Notes under the pieces: model-generated | The model's input: only the letters and a program-made list of their open reading frames with translations | Told to the model about the DNA's origin: nothing | Database searches by the model: none | Shown: piece after piece, positions 24,540 to 32,186 of the stretch | Layout of the letters: every line of letters starts with the position of its first letter | Position numbering within the stretch: the first letter of the stretch is position 1 | Source: Gammaproteobacteria bacterium | Lineage (GTDB): Bacteria > Pseudomonadota > Gammaproteobacteria > GCA-001735895 | Direction of reading: 5' to 3' | Assembly (NCBI GenBank): GCA_009937625.1 | Contig: JAACFA010000010.1 | Location: 1 to 38,610 of the forward strand | Length of the DNA stretch: 38,610 bases | Position numbers and translations under genes: made by a program

Positions 24540-26771
24540 ATGCAACTGCAGCGCATAGTCAGACTCGTACTTAGCGCCTTCATCCTGCTTGTGTTGCTGA
24601 TCGATACCTCGGGGCTTTACAAGTACCCGTTTATCAAGCAACTCGAGGACTGGACCTACGATGCCAGGCTCAATTTCACTCGCAGCGACACCATCGACGA
24701 GCGTATCGTCATTGTTGATATCGATGAGAACTCACTAGCCACGGTTGGCCGCTGGCCCTGGGGTCGTGACAAGCTGGCGACCATCGTCGACAACCTGTTC
24801 AATCTCTATGAAGCCAACGTCGTGGGCTTCGATATCGTTTTCGCGGAGAAAGACACAAGTTCGGGTCTGGAAATGTTTGAACAGCTGGCGCAGAATTCGC
24901 TCAAGAACAATGCACAGTATCAACAGGCGCTCGATGAAATTCGACCCAGCCTCAAACACGATGAAATCTTCGCTGACAGCCTGATAGGTAAAAATGTCGT
25001 TCTCGGGTATTACTTCAAGACGAAACTCCAGCAAGGTGAAACCGGCGTTACCGGTCTGCTGCCGCCGGCGTTAACCAGGATGGACATTCAGTGGAGCGAA
25101 CGCCTGCCCATCAACAACGCGCTAGGCTACGGCGGTAACCTCGAGATACTGCAATCCGCGGCCAGGTCAGGCGGTTACTTCGATAACCCTTTTGTCGACG
25201 CCGACGGCGTGTTTCGCCGCGTACCCCTGGTACAGTCCTACGAGGGCTATTTGTTTGCCTCGCTGGCGCTAGCCGTCACTCAGGCTTACCTCGATTCAGG
25301 AGGGGTCGAACTGGAAGTCGAAACCGAGGGTACGCGCGGGGACAAGGAATATTACGCACTCGAAACCATTAAACTCAAGGATCATCACATCCCGGTCGAC
25401 GCCAATGGCGCGGTGTTCGTGCCCTATCGCGGCCGACAGGGTAGCTTTCCGTATATCCCGGCCCACGAAGTGCTGAGCGGTAACGCCGATCCGCTGGCGC
25501 TGAAGGATAAAATAGTGCTGGTGGGCACCACGGCTCCGGGTCTGCTCGACCTGCGCTCGACACCGGTGCAAAACATTTATCCCGGGGTAGAGGTGCACGC
25601 CAATATTATTTCCGGCATTCTCGACGATCGAATTAAACACAAGGCGGCCTGGACAGTCGGTTACGAGTTTGTCCTACTGGTAATCATAGCTATCGCGATG
25701 GCCTTACTGCTGCCCCTGCTTTCTCCGCTACTCGCAGCCGTCGGGACGCTCGGACTGACAGGAATTGTGCTGGCGGGAACCTTTATCGCATGGTACTCCA
25801 ATCTAATACTGCCGTTAGCCAGTCCCTTGCTGCTGATCCTGATGATGTTCATCATGCACATGTCCTATGGTTTCTTCATCGAGTCGCGAGGCAAGCGCCA
25901 GCTAGCCCATCTGTTCGGCCATTACATTCCCCCGGAACTGGTCGACGAAATGAGCGAGTCGCCCGAGCAATATTCGCTCGAGGGTGAAAATCGCGAAATG
26001 ACCGTTTTGTTTTCCGACGTGCGCGGTTTTACCTCCATTTCGGAAGGAATGGACCCAAAACAGCTGACCCAGCTCATGAATGCGCTGCTAACCCCCATGA
26101 CAAGGGTTATCCATAAGAATCGCGGCACCATCGACAAGTACATGGGTGACGCCATAATGTCATTCTGGGGCGCGCCATTGGCCGATTCCGAGCACGCCAG
26201 GCACGCGCTTTACGCGGCGATGGAAATGATGGATGAACTCAAGATAATGCAGGAAGATTTCAAACAGCGCGGCTGGCCAGAGGTCGATATCGGCATCGGC
26301 ATAAACACCGGTGACATGAACGTCGGTAACATGGGTTCGGAATTTCGCATGGCCTACACGGTGCTGGGTGACGCGGTGAATCTCGGCTCGAGACTCGAGG
26401 GCCTGACCAAGAACTACGGGGTTAATATTATTGTCAGTGAAACCACCAAGAATGTGATTCCCGAGTTCGTATTTCGCGAGCTCGACCTGGTGCGGGTCAA
26501 GGGCAAGAATGAACCGGTAGCAATATTCGAACCGGTTGGTCACAAGAACGATCTGGATAAATCGATTACTTCGGAGCTTACCGCTTACAAGCAAGCATTA
26601 AGGTATTTTCGCGCCCAGTCGTGGGACAAGGCGGAACCCGATTTCTTTAACCTTAACCGCACCCATCCCGAGCGCCTGCTTTATCAGGTGTACCTGGATC
26701 GAATCGCGGTTTATCGCAAGGAGCCGCCAGGCGAAAACTGGGACGGCGTGTTTACCCACACCACCAAGTAA
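24540..26771 (+). CDS. CHASE2-domain class III adenylate cyclase
   Basis: Predicted 743-residue membrane receptor cyclase making cAMP. GGGAG precedes the ATG. TM1 (about 5-24), an extracytoplasmic CHASE2 sensor (about 40-350; IVIVDIDENSLATVGRWPW matches the kinase's start of the same domain), three TMs (about 372-450), then the cyclase homology domain (about 485-665). Metal aspartates D493 (LFSDVRGFTS) and D537 (DKYMGDAIM), adenine-selecting K533 and D611, and transition-state N614 and R618 (DAVNLGSRLEG) are all present, which predicts an active homodimeric adenylate rather than guanylate cyclase. The C-terminal ~75 residues look helical, perhaps TPR-like. Last gene of the kinase operon; converges on avtA with 15 bases between. 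Confidence 0.93.
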   Translation: MQLQRIVRLVLSAFILLVLLIDTSGLYKYPFIKQLEDWTYDARLNFTRSDTIDERIVIVDIDENSLATVGRWPWGRDKLATIVDNLFNLYEANVVGFDIVFAEKDTSSGLEMFEQLAQNSLKNNAQYQQALDEIRPSLKHDEIFADSLIGKNVVLGYYFKTKLQQGETGVTGLLPPALTRMDIQWSERLPINNALGYGGNLEILQSAARSGGYFDNPFVDADGVFRRVPLVQSYEGYLFASLALAVTQAYLDSGGVELEVETEGTRGDKEYYALETIKLKDHHIPVDANGAVFVPYRGRQGSFPYIPAHEVLSGNADPLALKDKIVLVGTTAPGLLDLRSTPVQNIYPGVEVHANIISGILDDRIKHKAAWTVGYEFVLLVIIAIAMALLLPLLSPLLAAVGTLGLTGIVLAGTFIAWYSNLILPLASPLLLILMMFIMHMSYGFFIESRGKRQLAHLFGHYIPPELVDEMSESPEQYSLEGENREMTVLFSDVRGFTSISEGMDPKQLTQLMNALLTPMTRVIHKNRGTIDKYMGDAIMSFWGAPLADSEHARHALYAAMEMMDELKIMQEDFKQRGWPEVDIGIGINTGDMNVGNMGSEFRMAYTVLGDAVNLGSRLEGLTKNYGVNIIVSETTKNVIPEFVFRELDLVRVKGKNEPVAIFEPVGHKNDLDKSITSELTAYKQALRYFRAQSWDKAEPDFFNLNRTHPERLLYQVYLDRIAVYRKEPPGENWDGVFTHTTK

Positions 26772-26786
26772 TCCGGGATTCGAAAT

Positions 26787-28025
26787 TTACCAGCAGGCGC
26801 GCAATTCACGCGCCAGTATTTCGATGCCCTTCGCCAACTCGTCCTCGGTCTGCACATAGTTCATTCGCACACAGCTTTCCGCGTGCTGCGTTGGCTGCGA
26901 CTGACCCGGGAAAAAATACTTTCCGGGAACTATCAGCAGGCCCTGTTGCTTTAGGCGTTGATACAATTCACTGCTGCTTACCGCAAGATTTTCGAACCAT
27001 AGCCACAAAAACATCGAACCTTCGGGTTTGTGGATATGCAGCCGCGGATCATCAATCGCTTGCCGCAGCAGCCTGACCGCCAACTCCGAGCGCTGTCGAT
27101 AAAACGGGCGTATTACCTCGTCACAAAGGCCGAGCAAGGCATCTTCGGCAATCAACTGACCGAGAATCTCTGCACCCAGCCCCGATGGCGCCAGGCTGGT
27201 TATCGCGGTCATGTTCGAAAAATACTTAATCACTTCCTCGTTGGCGATTACGATGCCGGTACGGGCTCCCGGCATTCCCAGCTTCGACAGGCTCATGCAC
27301 ACGATACAGTTGTCGTTCCAGAACGGCTTGGCCTCGCTGAAAATGATATCGGGGAACGGGGTACCATAAGCGCTATCGATTAGCAGCGGAACGTCGTGGC
27401 AGCGCGCAACCTTGTCGAGCTGCGCACACTCCTCGTCGGTAAGGACATTGCCGCTCGGGTTAGTTGGGCGTGAAACACAAATCAGTCCGGTCGTTGCGTC
27501 TACCTGCAGATTTTCGAAATCTACCAGGTACTTGAAAAACCCGTCTTCGAGATGCTGGATTTTAGCTTCCTGGCTAGTGATCAGACCGTCCTCGATACCG
27601 ACATCGCTATAACCGATATACTCGGGTACCAGCGGTATGAGCACCCGCTTCTGCAGCGAGCCCGCTTTGCCCGCGAACGAATTGAACAGGATAAAGAACG
27701 AACTCTGACTGCCGTGGGTCAGGGCTATATTGCGGCTAGTGATATTCCAGCCGTATTGCCGCCGAAAAAAATCGGCGAGCGTTTCGAGGAAGCCGGAGTT
27801 ACCTTGCGGGCCATCATAATTAGCCAGAGTTTCGATCAATCTGCCCGACTGCTGCAGTTTCACCAACACGTTCTCGAGTACCGCCCTGACCTCGGGAATG
27901 TCGGCGGGATTGCCGCCTCCCAGCATTATAACTTCGGGTTGTGCCAATCCTTCACTCAAATCGTCCATCAGGTGGGTTATGCCTGAGTATCCGCGAAAGC
28001 GTTCTCCAAAGTCAGAAAGGTTCAT
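26787..28025 (-). CDS. avtA: AvtA, valine-pyruvate aminotransferase
   Basis: PLP-dependent transaminase moving an amino group between valine or alanine and the matching keto acids. The start at 28025 (MNLSDFGERFRGYSGITHLMD) has AAGGGA upstream; a longer reading is unlikely. The 412-residue protein resembles E. coli AvtA over its length: IMLGGGNPADIPE, NYDGPQGNSGFLETLADFF, PLVPEYIGYSDVGIE, CVSRPTNPSGNVLTDEE, the PLP-lysine block SLSKLGMPGARTG and KPEGSMFLWLWFENL. It is divergent from the thioesterase; a 7-bp inverted repeat sits in its leader. Confidence 0.93.
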   Translation of the reverse strand: MNLSDFGERFRGYSGITHLMDDLSEGLAQPEVIMLGGGNPADIPEVRAVLENVLVKLQQSGRLIETLANYDGPQGNSGFLETLADFFRRQYGWNITSRNIALTHGSQSSFFILFNSFAGKAGSLQKRVLIPLVPEYIGYSDVGIEDGLITSQEAKIQHLEDGFFKYLVDFENLQVDATTGLICVSRPTNPSGNVLTDEECAQLDKVARCHDVPLLIDSAYGTPFPDIIFSEAKPFWNDNCIVCMSLSKLGMPGARTGIVIANEEVIKYFSNMTAITSLAPSGLGAEILGQLIAEDALLGLCDEVIRPFYRQRSELAVRLLRQAIDDPRLHIHKPEGSMFLWLWFENLAVSSSELYQRLKQQGLLIVPGKYFFPGQSQPTQHAESCVRMNYVQTEDELAKGIEILARELRACW

Positions 28026-28038
28026 CGTGTCCCTTAGC

Positions 28039-28058
28039 ATTGTAGTTGACGCTACAAT
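28039..28058 (-). promoter_or_regulatory. Inverted repeat ATTGTAG-N6-CTACAAT in the avtA leader
   Basis: A perfect 7-bp inverted repeat with a 6-base spacer ends 13 bases upstream of the avtA ATG, just before its Shine-Dalgarno sequence. It overlaps the downstream part of a weak promoter pair on the minus strand (TTGCAA 28080-28085, 17 bases, CGTAAT 28057-28062). It could be an operator for either divergent gene or an RNA hairpin next to the ribosome-binding site. Confidence 0.45.
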
Positions 28059-28170
28059 TACGGACAGCAACCAAAAAAATTGCAACTGTTTTTAGCGCCG
28101 AACTTGATCTGGGTTCTGGTTGACTCGTTAAATCAATCTGGCACCATTCGTTTCGGGAGGCGGAATTCGA

Positions 28171-28572
28171 ATGCAGTATTCTCACGAACTGGAGTTCAAA
28201 GTGCGCGACTACGAATGCGATATGCAAGGTGTCGTCAATAACGCCGTTTATCAGAATTACCTGGAACACGCGCGCCATGAGTTCCTGCAGTCTCGTGGAA
28301 TCAACTTTGCCGAAGTGACCTCGGCGGGTATTCACCTGGTGGTTGTTCGGGCAGAACTCGATTACAAAAAATCGCTGGCCAGCAATGATCGGTTCATTGT
28401 CCGCAGCCTGCTGCGTCCGGTATCGAGGATTCGCTTCGAGTTTCGGCAGGACATCTACCGCTTGCCAGATGATACCCTTATGCTCGCAGCGCGCGTCACC
28501 GGTACCTCGCTAAATGAATCAGGGCGCCCGTTTTTGCCCGAGGCATTGAAGCAGCTTTTTAGCAACGACTAG
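28171..28572 (+). CDS. Acyl-CoA thioesterase, 4HBT (hotdog fold) family
   Basis: Predicted 133-residue cytoplasmic thioesterase of the YbgC/FadM type. The signature is FKVRDYECDMQGVVNNAVYQNYLEHARHEFL cut here to its key parts: Asp in DYECD and the GVVNNAVYQNYLEHAR helix that hold the active site. GGGAGG lies about 11 bases before the ATG. The substrate cannot be told from sequence. It is divergent from avtA and 178 bases ahead of fabI; a lipid-metabolism link with fabI is possible. Confidence 0.9.
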   Translation: MQYSHELEFKVRDYECDMQGVVNNAVYQNYLEHARHEFLQSRGINFAEVTSAGIHLVVVRAELDYKKSLASNDRFIVRSLLRPVSRIRFEFRQDIYRLPDDTLMLAARVTGTSLNESGRPFLPEALKQLFSND

Positions 28573-28698
28573 CAACCGGCTCGGTGCGATGCTCGCTAAG
28601 CCTGCGCCTGTCGAAAGGCTAATAACAAACCAGTACGGGCCGGGCTTGATAGATCACTTTACGCTGCGGATAAAAAACGGTTGGAACAGGTTTTGTGA

Positions 28699-28727
28699 TT
28701 GCATGCGACGCTGGAGGCTGACAAAAT
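28699..28727 (+). promoter_or_regulatory. Candidate sigma-70 promoter for fabI
   Basis: TTGCAT (28699-28704), 17 bases, CAAAAT (28722-28727), with the ATG 23 bases further on behind GGGAG. The 126 bases before this pair hold no feature I can name. Confidence 0.4.
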
Positions 28728-28750
28728 AGATTCTATTTGCGGGAGCAAGC

Positions 28751-29536
28751 ATGGGTTTTCTAGCCGGTAAAAAAGCACTAATCGTTGGTATCGCCAGCAA
28801 TCGATCTATCGCTTACGGCATCGCGCAGGCGATGCATCGCGAGGGTGCTGAACTCGCCTTCAGCTACGCTAACGATAAATTAAAACCACGAGTAGAAAAA
28901 TTCGCCGCCGAGTTCGACTCCGATGTCGTGTTACCCTGCGACGTCACCAGTGATGAGGAAATCACCGCTTTGTTCACTCAACTGGGGGACCGCTGGGACA
29001 GGCTCGATGCCCTGGTACACTCGGTGGCTTTCGCACCGCGCGAGGCCCTGGCAGGAGACTACCTGGAAAACCTCGATCGCGAGGGCTTTCGCATCGCACA
29101 CGACATTAGTTCCTATAGCCTTGCCGCGATGGCCAAGGCTGCTCGACCCATGATGCAGAACACCAATGGCGCGATTATCACCATGACCTATCTCGGATCG
29201 GAAAGAGCGCTGCCGAACTACAACATCATGGGCGTTGCCAAAGCCAGCCTCGAAGCGAATGTGCGCTACCTGTCGGCAGCGCTAGGGCCGGAAGGTATCC
29301 GCGTCAATTCGATTTCGGCAGGGCCGATCAAGACCCTGGCCGCGGCTGGCATTGGAAATTTCAAAAAGATTCTCGATGAAGTTGCCAGTAACGCGCCATT
29401 AAGACGGAACGTGACCATCGAGGAAGTGGGTAACGCCGCGGCTTTTCTTTGTTCAGACCTCGCCGCGGGCATCACCGGCGAGAATATCTACGTCGACTCC
29501 GGCTACAATATCGTTAGTATGGGCGTGCTCGAATAG
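28751..29536 (+). CDS. fabI: FabI, NADH-dependent enoyl-ACP reductase
   Basis: FabI performs the last reduction of each cycle of type II fatty acid synthesis. The 261-residue SDR-family protein has the nucleotide motif [14 protein letters not shown], and the catalytic Tyr/Lys pair in [18 protein letters not shown] (Y147, Y157, K164; E. coli numbering is one less). The residue matching E. coli G93 in the triclosan-site loop is Ala93 (HSVAFAP). C-terminal [19 protein letters not shown] is typical. It converges on ppiD with 36 bases between, the same neighbourhood as in Pseudomonas. Confidence 0.97.
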   Translation: MGFLAGKKALIVGIASNRSIAYGIAQAMHREGAELAFSYANDKLKPRVEKFAAEFDSDVVLPCDVTSDEEITALFTQLGDRWDRLDALVHSVAFAPREALAGDYLENLDREGFRIAHDISSYSLAAMAKAARPMMQNTNGAIITMTYLGSERALPNYNIMGVAKASLEANVRYLSAALGPEGIRVNSISAGPIKTLAAAGIGNFKKILDEVASNAPLRRNVTIEEVGNAAAFLCSDLAAGITGENIYVDSGYNIVSMGVLE

Positions 29537-29572
29537 CGACCCGGGAACATTCGCCGCGGGAGAGGCATTTAC

Positions 29573-31450
29573 CTAGAGGTCTTCTAGTGGCGTTCTAACG
29601 ACTTCTGCGCGGCTGGAAAGCATTTTCGTGGCAGACTGGTACTCGGAAGCGCTGAGGGCCTCTGCGAGGCGATCAAGCGCCTCCTGATCGACATCGCTAT
29701 CGTTTGACATAACCGCCGATAATTCCACAATCACATATTCACCGGTCGCTAGCGAAAGTCCTTCGTAAACGGCCCCCTGCTCCGGTCTGGGCAGTTTAAA
29801 CGCCAGATCGCGAATGGCGGTATCGATTTCCGCCTGCTGGCGCTGAACGAATCCGAGATCATCGATCGACGATGACCATTCCTGCGCCAGGTCATCCAGC
29901 GATTTCCCGGCTTCCAGCTCGGCCAGCGCGGCAGTACCGGTACTGCGGCCCAAGTCTTGCAGCTTTATTAGCGCCAGTTCATTCCTGACCTGTTCCCTGA
30001 CCTGCTCCAGGGGCTTCTGCTCGGCAGGTTTGAACTGGTTCAATCGCAGGAATACCACCCGCTCGTTACCCAGTTCAATGGCTTCGCTATTGAGACCCTG
30101 CTGCAGCACCTCAGGAGAGAAAGCGGCTTGACGAATTTTACTTTCGGCCCCGATCCCCTCGGCGGAGAAGCGGCCAAACCAGTCACTGGTCTGCAGCTTG
30201 AGACCGAATTGCTCGGCTGCAGGCAACAGGGAATCCGGCTGCTCGTAGGCTAGATTCGCCAGGTTTTCGACCAGGTCGTAGATCTGGCTTTCAGCCAGTT
30301 CCGCCCTGATTTCATCCTCGAGGCTGGCCTGCAAAGACTCGAAGGATTTGGTTTCACCCCCGCTGATGGAATGCAATTTTATCAGGTGCCAACCGAATCC
30401 GGTCTTGACCGGTTCGCTAAGTTGATCGACCTCCAGCGCAAACAGCGCAGCTTCGAATGTCTGAACCATGATGCCACGCTCGATCTCTCCGAGGTTACCG
30501 CCATCGCTGGCCGAGCCCGGGTCCTCGGAAAATTCACGCGCCATGTCTGCGAAACTTTCACCATTGACGATACGGTCGCGAATCTCGGTAATCCTGCTCA
30601 GGGCCTGGTCGCTGTCCTCGTCCCCGGCCTTTACAAGTATGTGGCTGGCTTCTCTGATTTCGGCGCTGGAGTAAGCATCGATATTGTCCTGGTAGCGCGC
30701 ATACACCTCATCTCGATCGACATCGATACCCTTTTTCACATCTTCCAGGGTTACTTCGATATAGTCGATTTTTACCTGCTCCGGGCTACTGTAGCGCGCA
30801 GCCTGGGCCTGGTAATGCTGCTCGATTTCGCTATCGTCGATCTGGATATCCGCGGCATTGGCGACGAATTTTAAAGTTCTGATCTTTCGAGTCTGGCTGC
30901 TCAGGCTATTGAATTTTTTACGGGTATAGGGGAGTACGAACGAAGTCGACGTAATACCGGTTTCGAACTGACCCATCGCACCATTGGTCCTGAGTTCCTG
31001 TTCGAATCCGAGCGGCGAGTACCCGAGAGAGCGCAACTGCGCCTCGTAAATTGCGGTATCGAACTGACCGTCTCGCTGAAACACATCCATGTCACGGATA
31101 ATCTGGTTTAACTCGGCGTCGCCGATACGATAACGCTGTTCCTGAATGTACTGGCGCAACGCAAGTTCATCGATCAATTGCCCGCGCACCTGCTCGCGCA
31201 GCATGGTCTCGTTGCCGAAAGATTCCGGGATGACGCCGCCGAAAAGTTGCGCCAGGCGCTGCCGGTAATTGGCGTAGGCCTGATCGAGGTCGCGTGCAGT
31301 TATCTCTTCGCCGTTGACGGTCGCGGCGGGCGGAATCTCACCACCTCCAAGGTACGAGTTAACCCCCCAGAGCGCGAATGGGATACTGATCAGAAAGATT
31401 ATGCCGTAGGCAATCCATCCCGTTACTTTATCTCGAATTGCTTGCAGCAT
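29573..31450 (-). CDS. ppiD: PpiD, periplasmic chaperone / peptidyl-prolyl isomerase anchored in the inner membrane
   Basis: PpiD helps folding of proteins leaving the Sec translocon. The 625-residue protein has a single N-terminal anchor (about 13-31, IAYGIIFLISIPFALWGV), a SurA/trigger-factor-like chaperone region starting ATVNGEEITARDLDQAY, and one parvulin domain (about 265-360: REASHILVKAG, DPGSASDGGNLGEI, GFGWHLIKLH). The last ~240 residues form a second chaperone-like region. The gene follows hupB and two tRNAs, the E. coli hupB-ppiD order with the tRNAs inserted. Confidence 0.94.
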   Translation of the reverse strand: MLQAIRDKVTGWIAYGIIFLISIPFALWGVNSYLGGGEIPPAATVNGEEITARDLDQAYANYRQRLAQLFGGVIPESFGNETMLREQVRGQLIDELALRQYIQEQRYRIGDAELNQIIRDMDVFQRDGQFDTAIYEAQLRSLGYSPLGFEQELRTNGAMGQFETGITSTSFVLPYTRKKFNSLSSQTRKIRTLKFVANAADIQIDDSEIEQHYQAQAARYSSPEQVKIDYIEVTLEDVKKGIDVDRDEVYARYQDNIDAYSSAEIREASHILVKAGDEDSDQALSRITEIRDRIVNGESFADMAREFSEDPGSASDGGNLGEIERGIMVQTFEAALFALEVDQLSEPVKTGFGWHLIKLHSISGGETKSFESLQASLEDEIRAELAESQIYDLVENLANLAYEQPDSLLPAAEQFGLKLQTSDWFGRFSAEGIGAESKIRQAAFSPEVLQQGLNSEAIELGNERVVFLRLNQFKPAEQKPLEQVREQVRNELALIKLQDLGRSTGTAALAELEAGKSLDDLAQEWSSSIDDLGFVQRQQAEIDTAIRDLAFKLPRPEQGAVYEGLSLATGEYVIVELSAVMSNDSDVDQEALDRLAEALSASEYQSATKMLSSRAEVVRTPLEDL

Positions 31451-31490
31451 TTATCTTGTCGTCACTTGTTACAGGTACCAACATGTCGAA

Positions 31491-31507
31491 GCGCTCGTAA
31501 CGAGCGC
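31491..31507 (-). other. Hairpin between tRNA-Asp and ppiD
   Basis: GCGCTCG, three bases, CGAGCGC forms a perfect 7-bp stem 9 bases after the tRNA-Asp 3' end. There is no following T-tract, so it is more likely a processing or attenuation structure than a full terminator. Confidence 0.4.
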
Positions 31508-31516
31508 ATTCAATGA

Positions 31517-31593
31517 TGGCGGAGTGGACGGGACTCGAACCCGCGACCCCCGGCGTGACAGGCCGGTATTCTAACCAACTGAACTACCACTCC
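31517..31593 (-). tRNA. tRNA-Asp (anticodon GTC)
   Basis: 77 bases on the minus strand including an encoded CCA. The acceptor GGAGTGG pairs with CCACTCC, the D-arm has GTTCAGTTGGTTAGAA, the anticodon loop is CTGTCAC (GTC), and the T-arm is GGGTTCGAGTCCC. It follows tRNA-Val by 8 bases in the same direction. Confidence 0.97.
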
Positions 31594-31601
31594 TGTATGG
31601 A

Positions 31602-31677
31602 TGGTGGGTGCTGACGGGATCGAACCGCCGACCCTCGCCTTGTAAGGGCGATGCTCTCCCAGCTGAGCTAAGCACCC
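31602..31677 (-). tRNA. tRNA-Val (anticodon TAC)
   Basis: 76 bases on the minus strand with encoded CCA. The acceptor GGGTGCT pairs with AGCACCC, the D-arm is GCTCAGCTGGGAGAGC, the anticodon loop is CTTACAA (TAC) and the T-arm is GGCGGTTCGATCCCGTC. It begins 21 bases after the hupB stop, so both tRNAs are probably cut from a hupB-tRNA-ppiD transcript. Confidence 0.97.
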
Positions 31678-31698
31678 GGTCTAGCCAAAAAAGGGGCG

Positions 31699-31971
31699 CT
31701 AGTTTACTGCGTCTTTCAGAGCTTTGCCAGCCTTAAATGCCGGGACTTTGGAAGCTTTAATCTGAATGGTTTCTCCGGTGCGAGGATTGCGTCCAGCGCG
31801 CGCTTCACGCTGACGCACCAGGAACGTTCCAAAGCCAACGATGGTGACTTGATCACCGGATTTAAGCGCCTGGGTTACTGACGCGATTACGCCATCAACA
31901 GCACGAGAAGCATCAGCTTTACTTAAATCTGCCGCGCCTGCAACAGCATCAATCAATTCAGATTTATTCAT
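31699..31971 (-). CDS. hupB: HupB, DNA-binding protein HU beta
   Basis: HU is an abundant dimeric nucleoid protein that bends DNA. The start at 31971 ([18 protein letters not shown]) gives the standard 90 residues; an upstream in-frame start at 32031 would add 20 residues and is rejected. The DNA-binding arm signature is [22 protein letters not shown], followed by [22 protein letters not shown]. The gene follows lon and has its own strong promoter in the gap. A hairpin (GCCC, three bases, GGGC, at 32008-32018) lies in its leader about 37 bases before the start. Confidence 0.97.
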   Translation of the reverse strand: MNKSELIDAVAGAADLSKADASRAVDGVIASVTQALKSGDQVTIVGFGTFLVRQREARAGRNPRTGETIQIKASKVPAFKAGKALKDAVN

Positions 31972-32108
31972 TAGTTTTTTCCATTTGGTTAAGTTGATAT
32001 ATTTATTGCCCGAAGGGCGGACAGGCAACACAAGTCTAAATTTTGCTTGTTATCGTTGCTTAATAGCGAGCCTTTTTATCTCGCGTCATCCCCCGTCCAG
32101 AGCGTCGA

Positions 32109-32137
32109 ATTAAACCAACAGCAGCGGTTACGGTCAA
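32109..32137 (-). promoter_or_regulatory. Sigma-70 promoter for hupB
   Basis: On the minus strand TTGACC (32132-32137), 17 bases, TTTAAT (32109-32114), each matching five of six consensus positions. The leader to the hupB ATG would be about 130 bases. Just upstream, AGGC/GCCT followed by TTTTA (about 32140-32156) may be a weak lon terminator. Confidence 0.65.
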
Positions 32138-32186
32138 CCATAAAAGGCCAAAAAGCCTAAATAAATCGTATTATTTACGCTAACTG

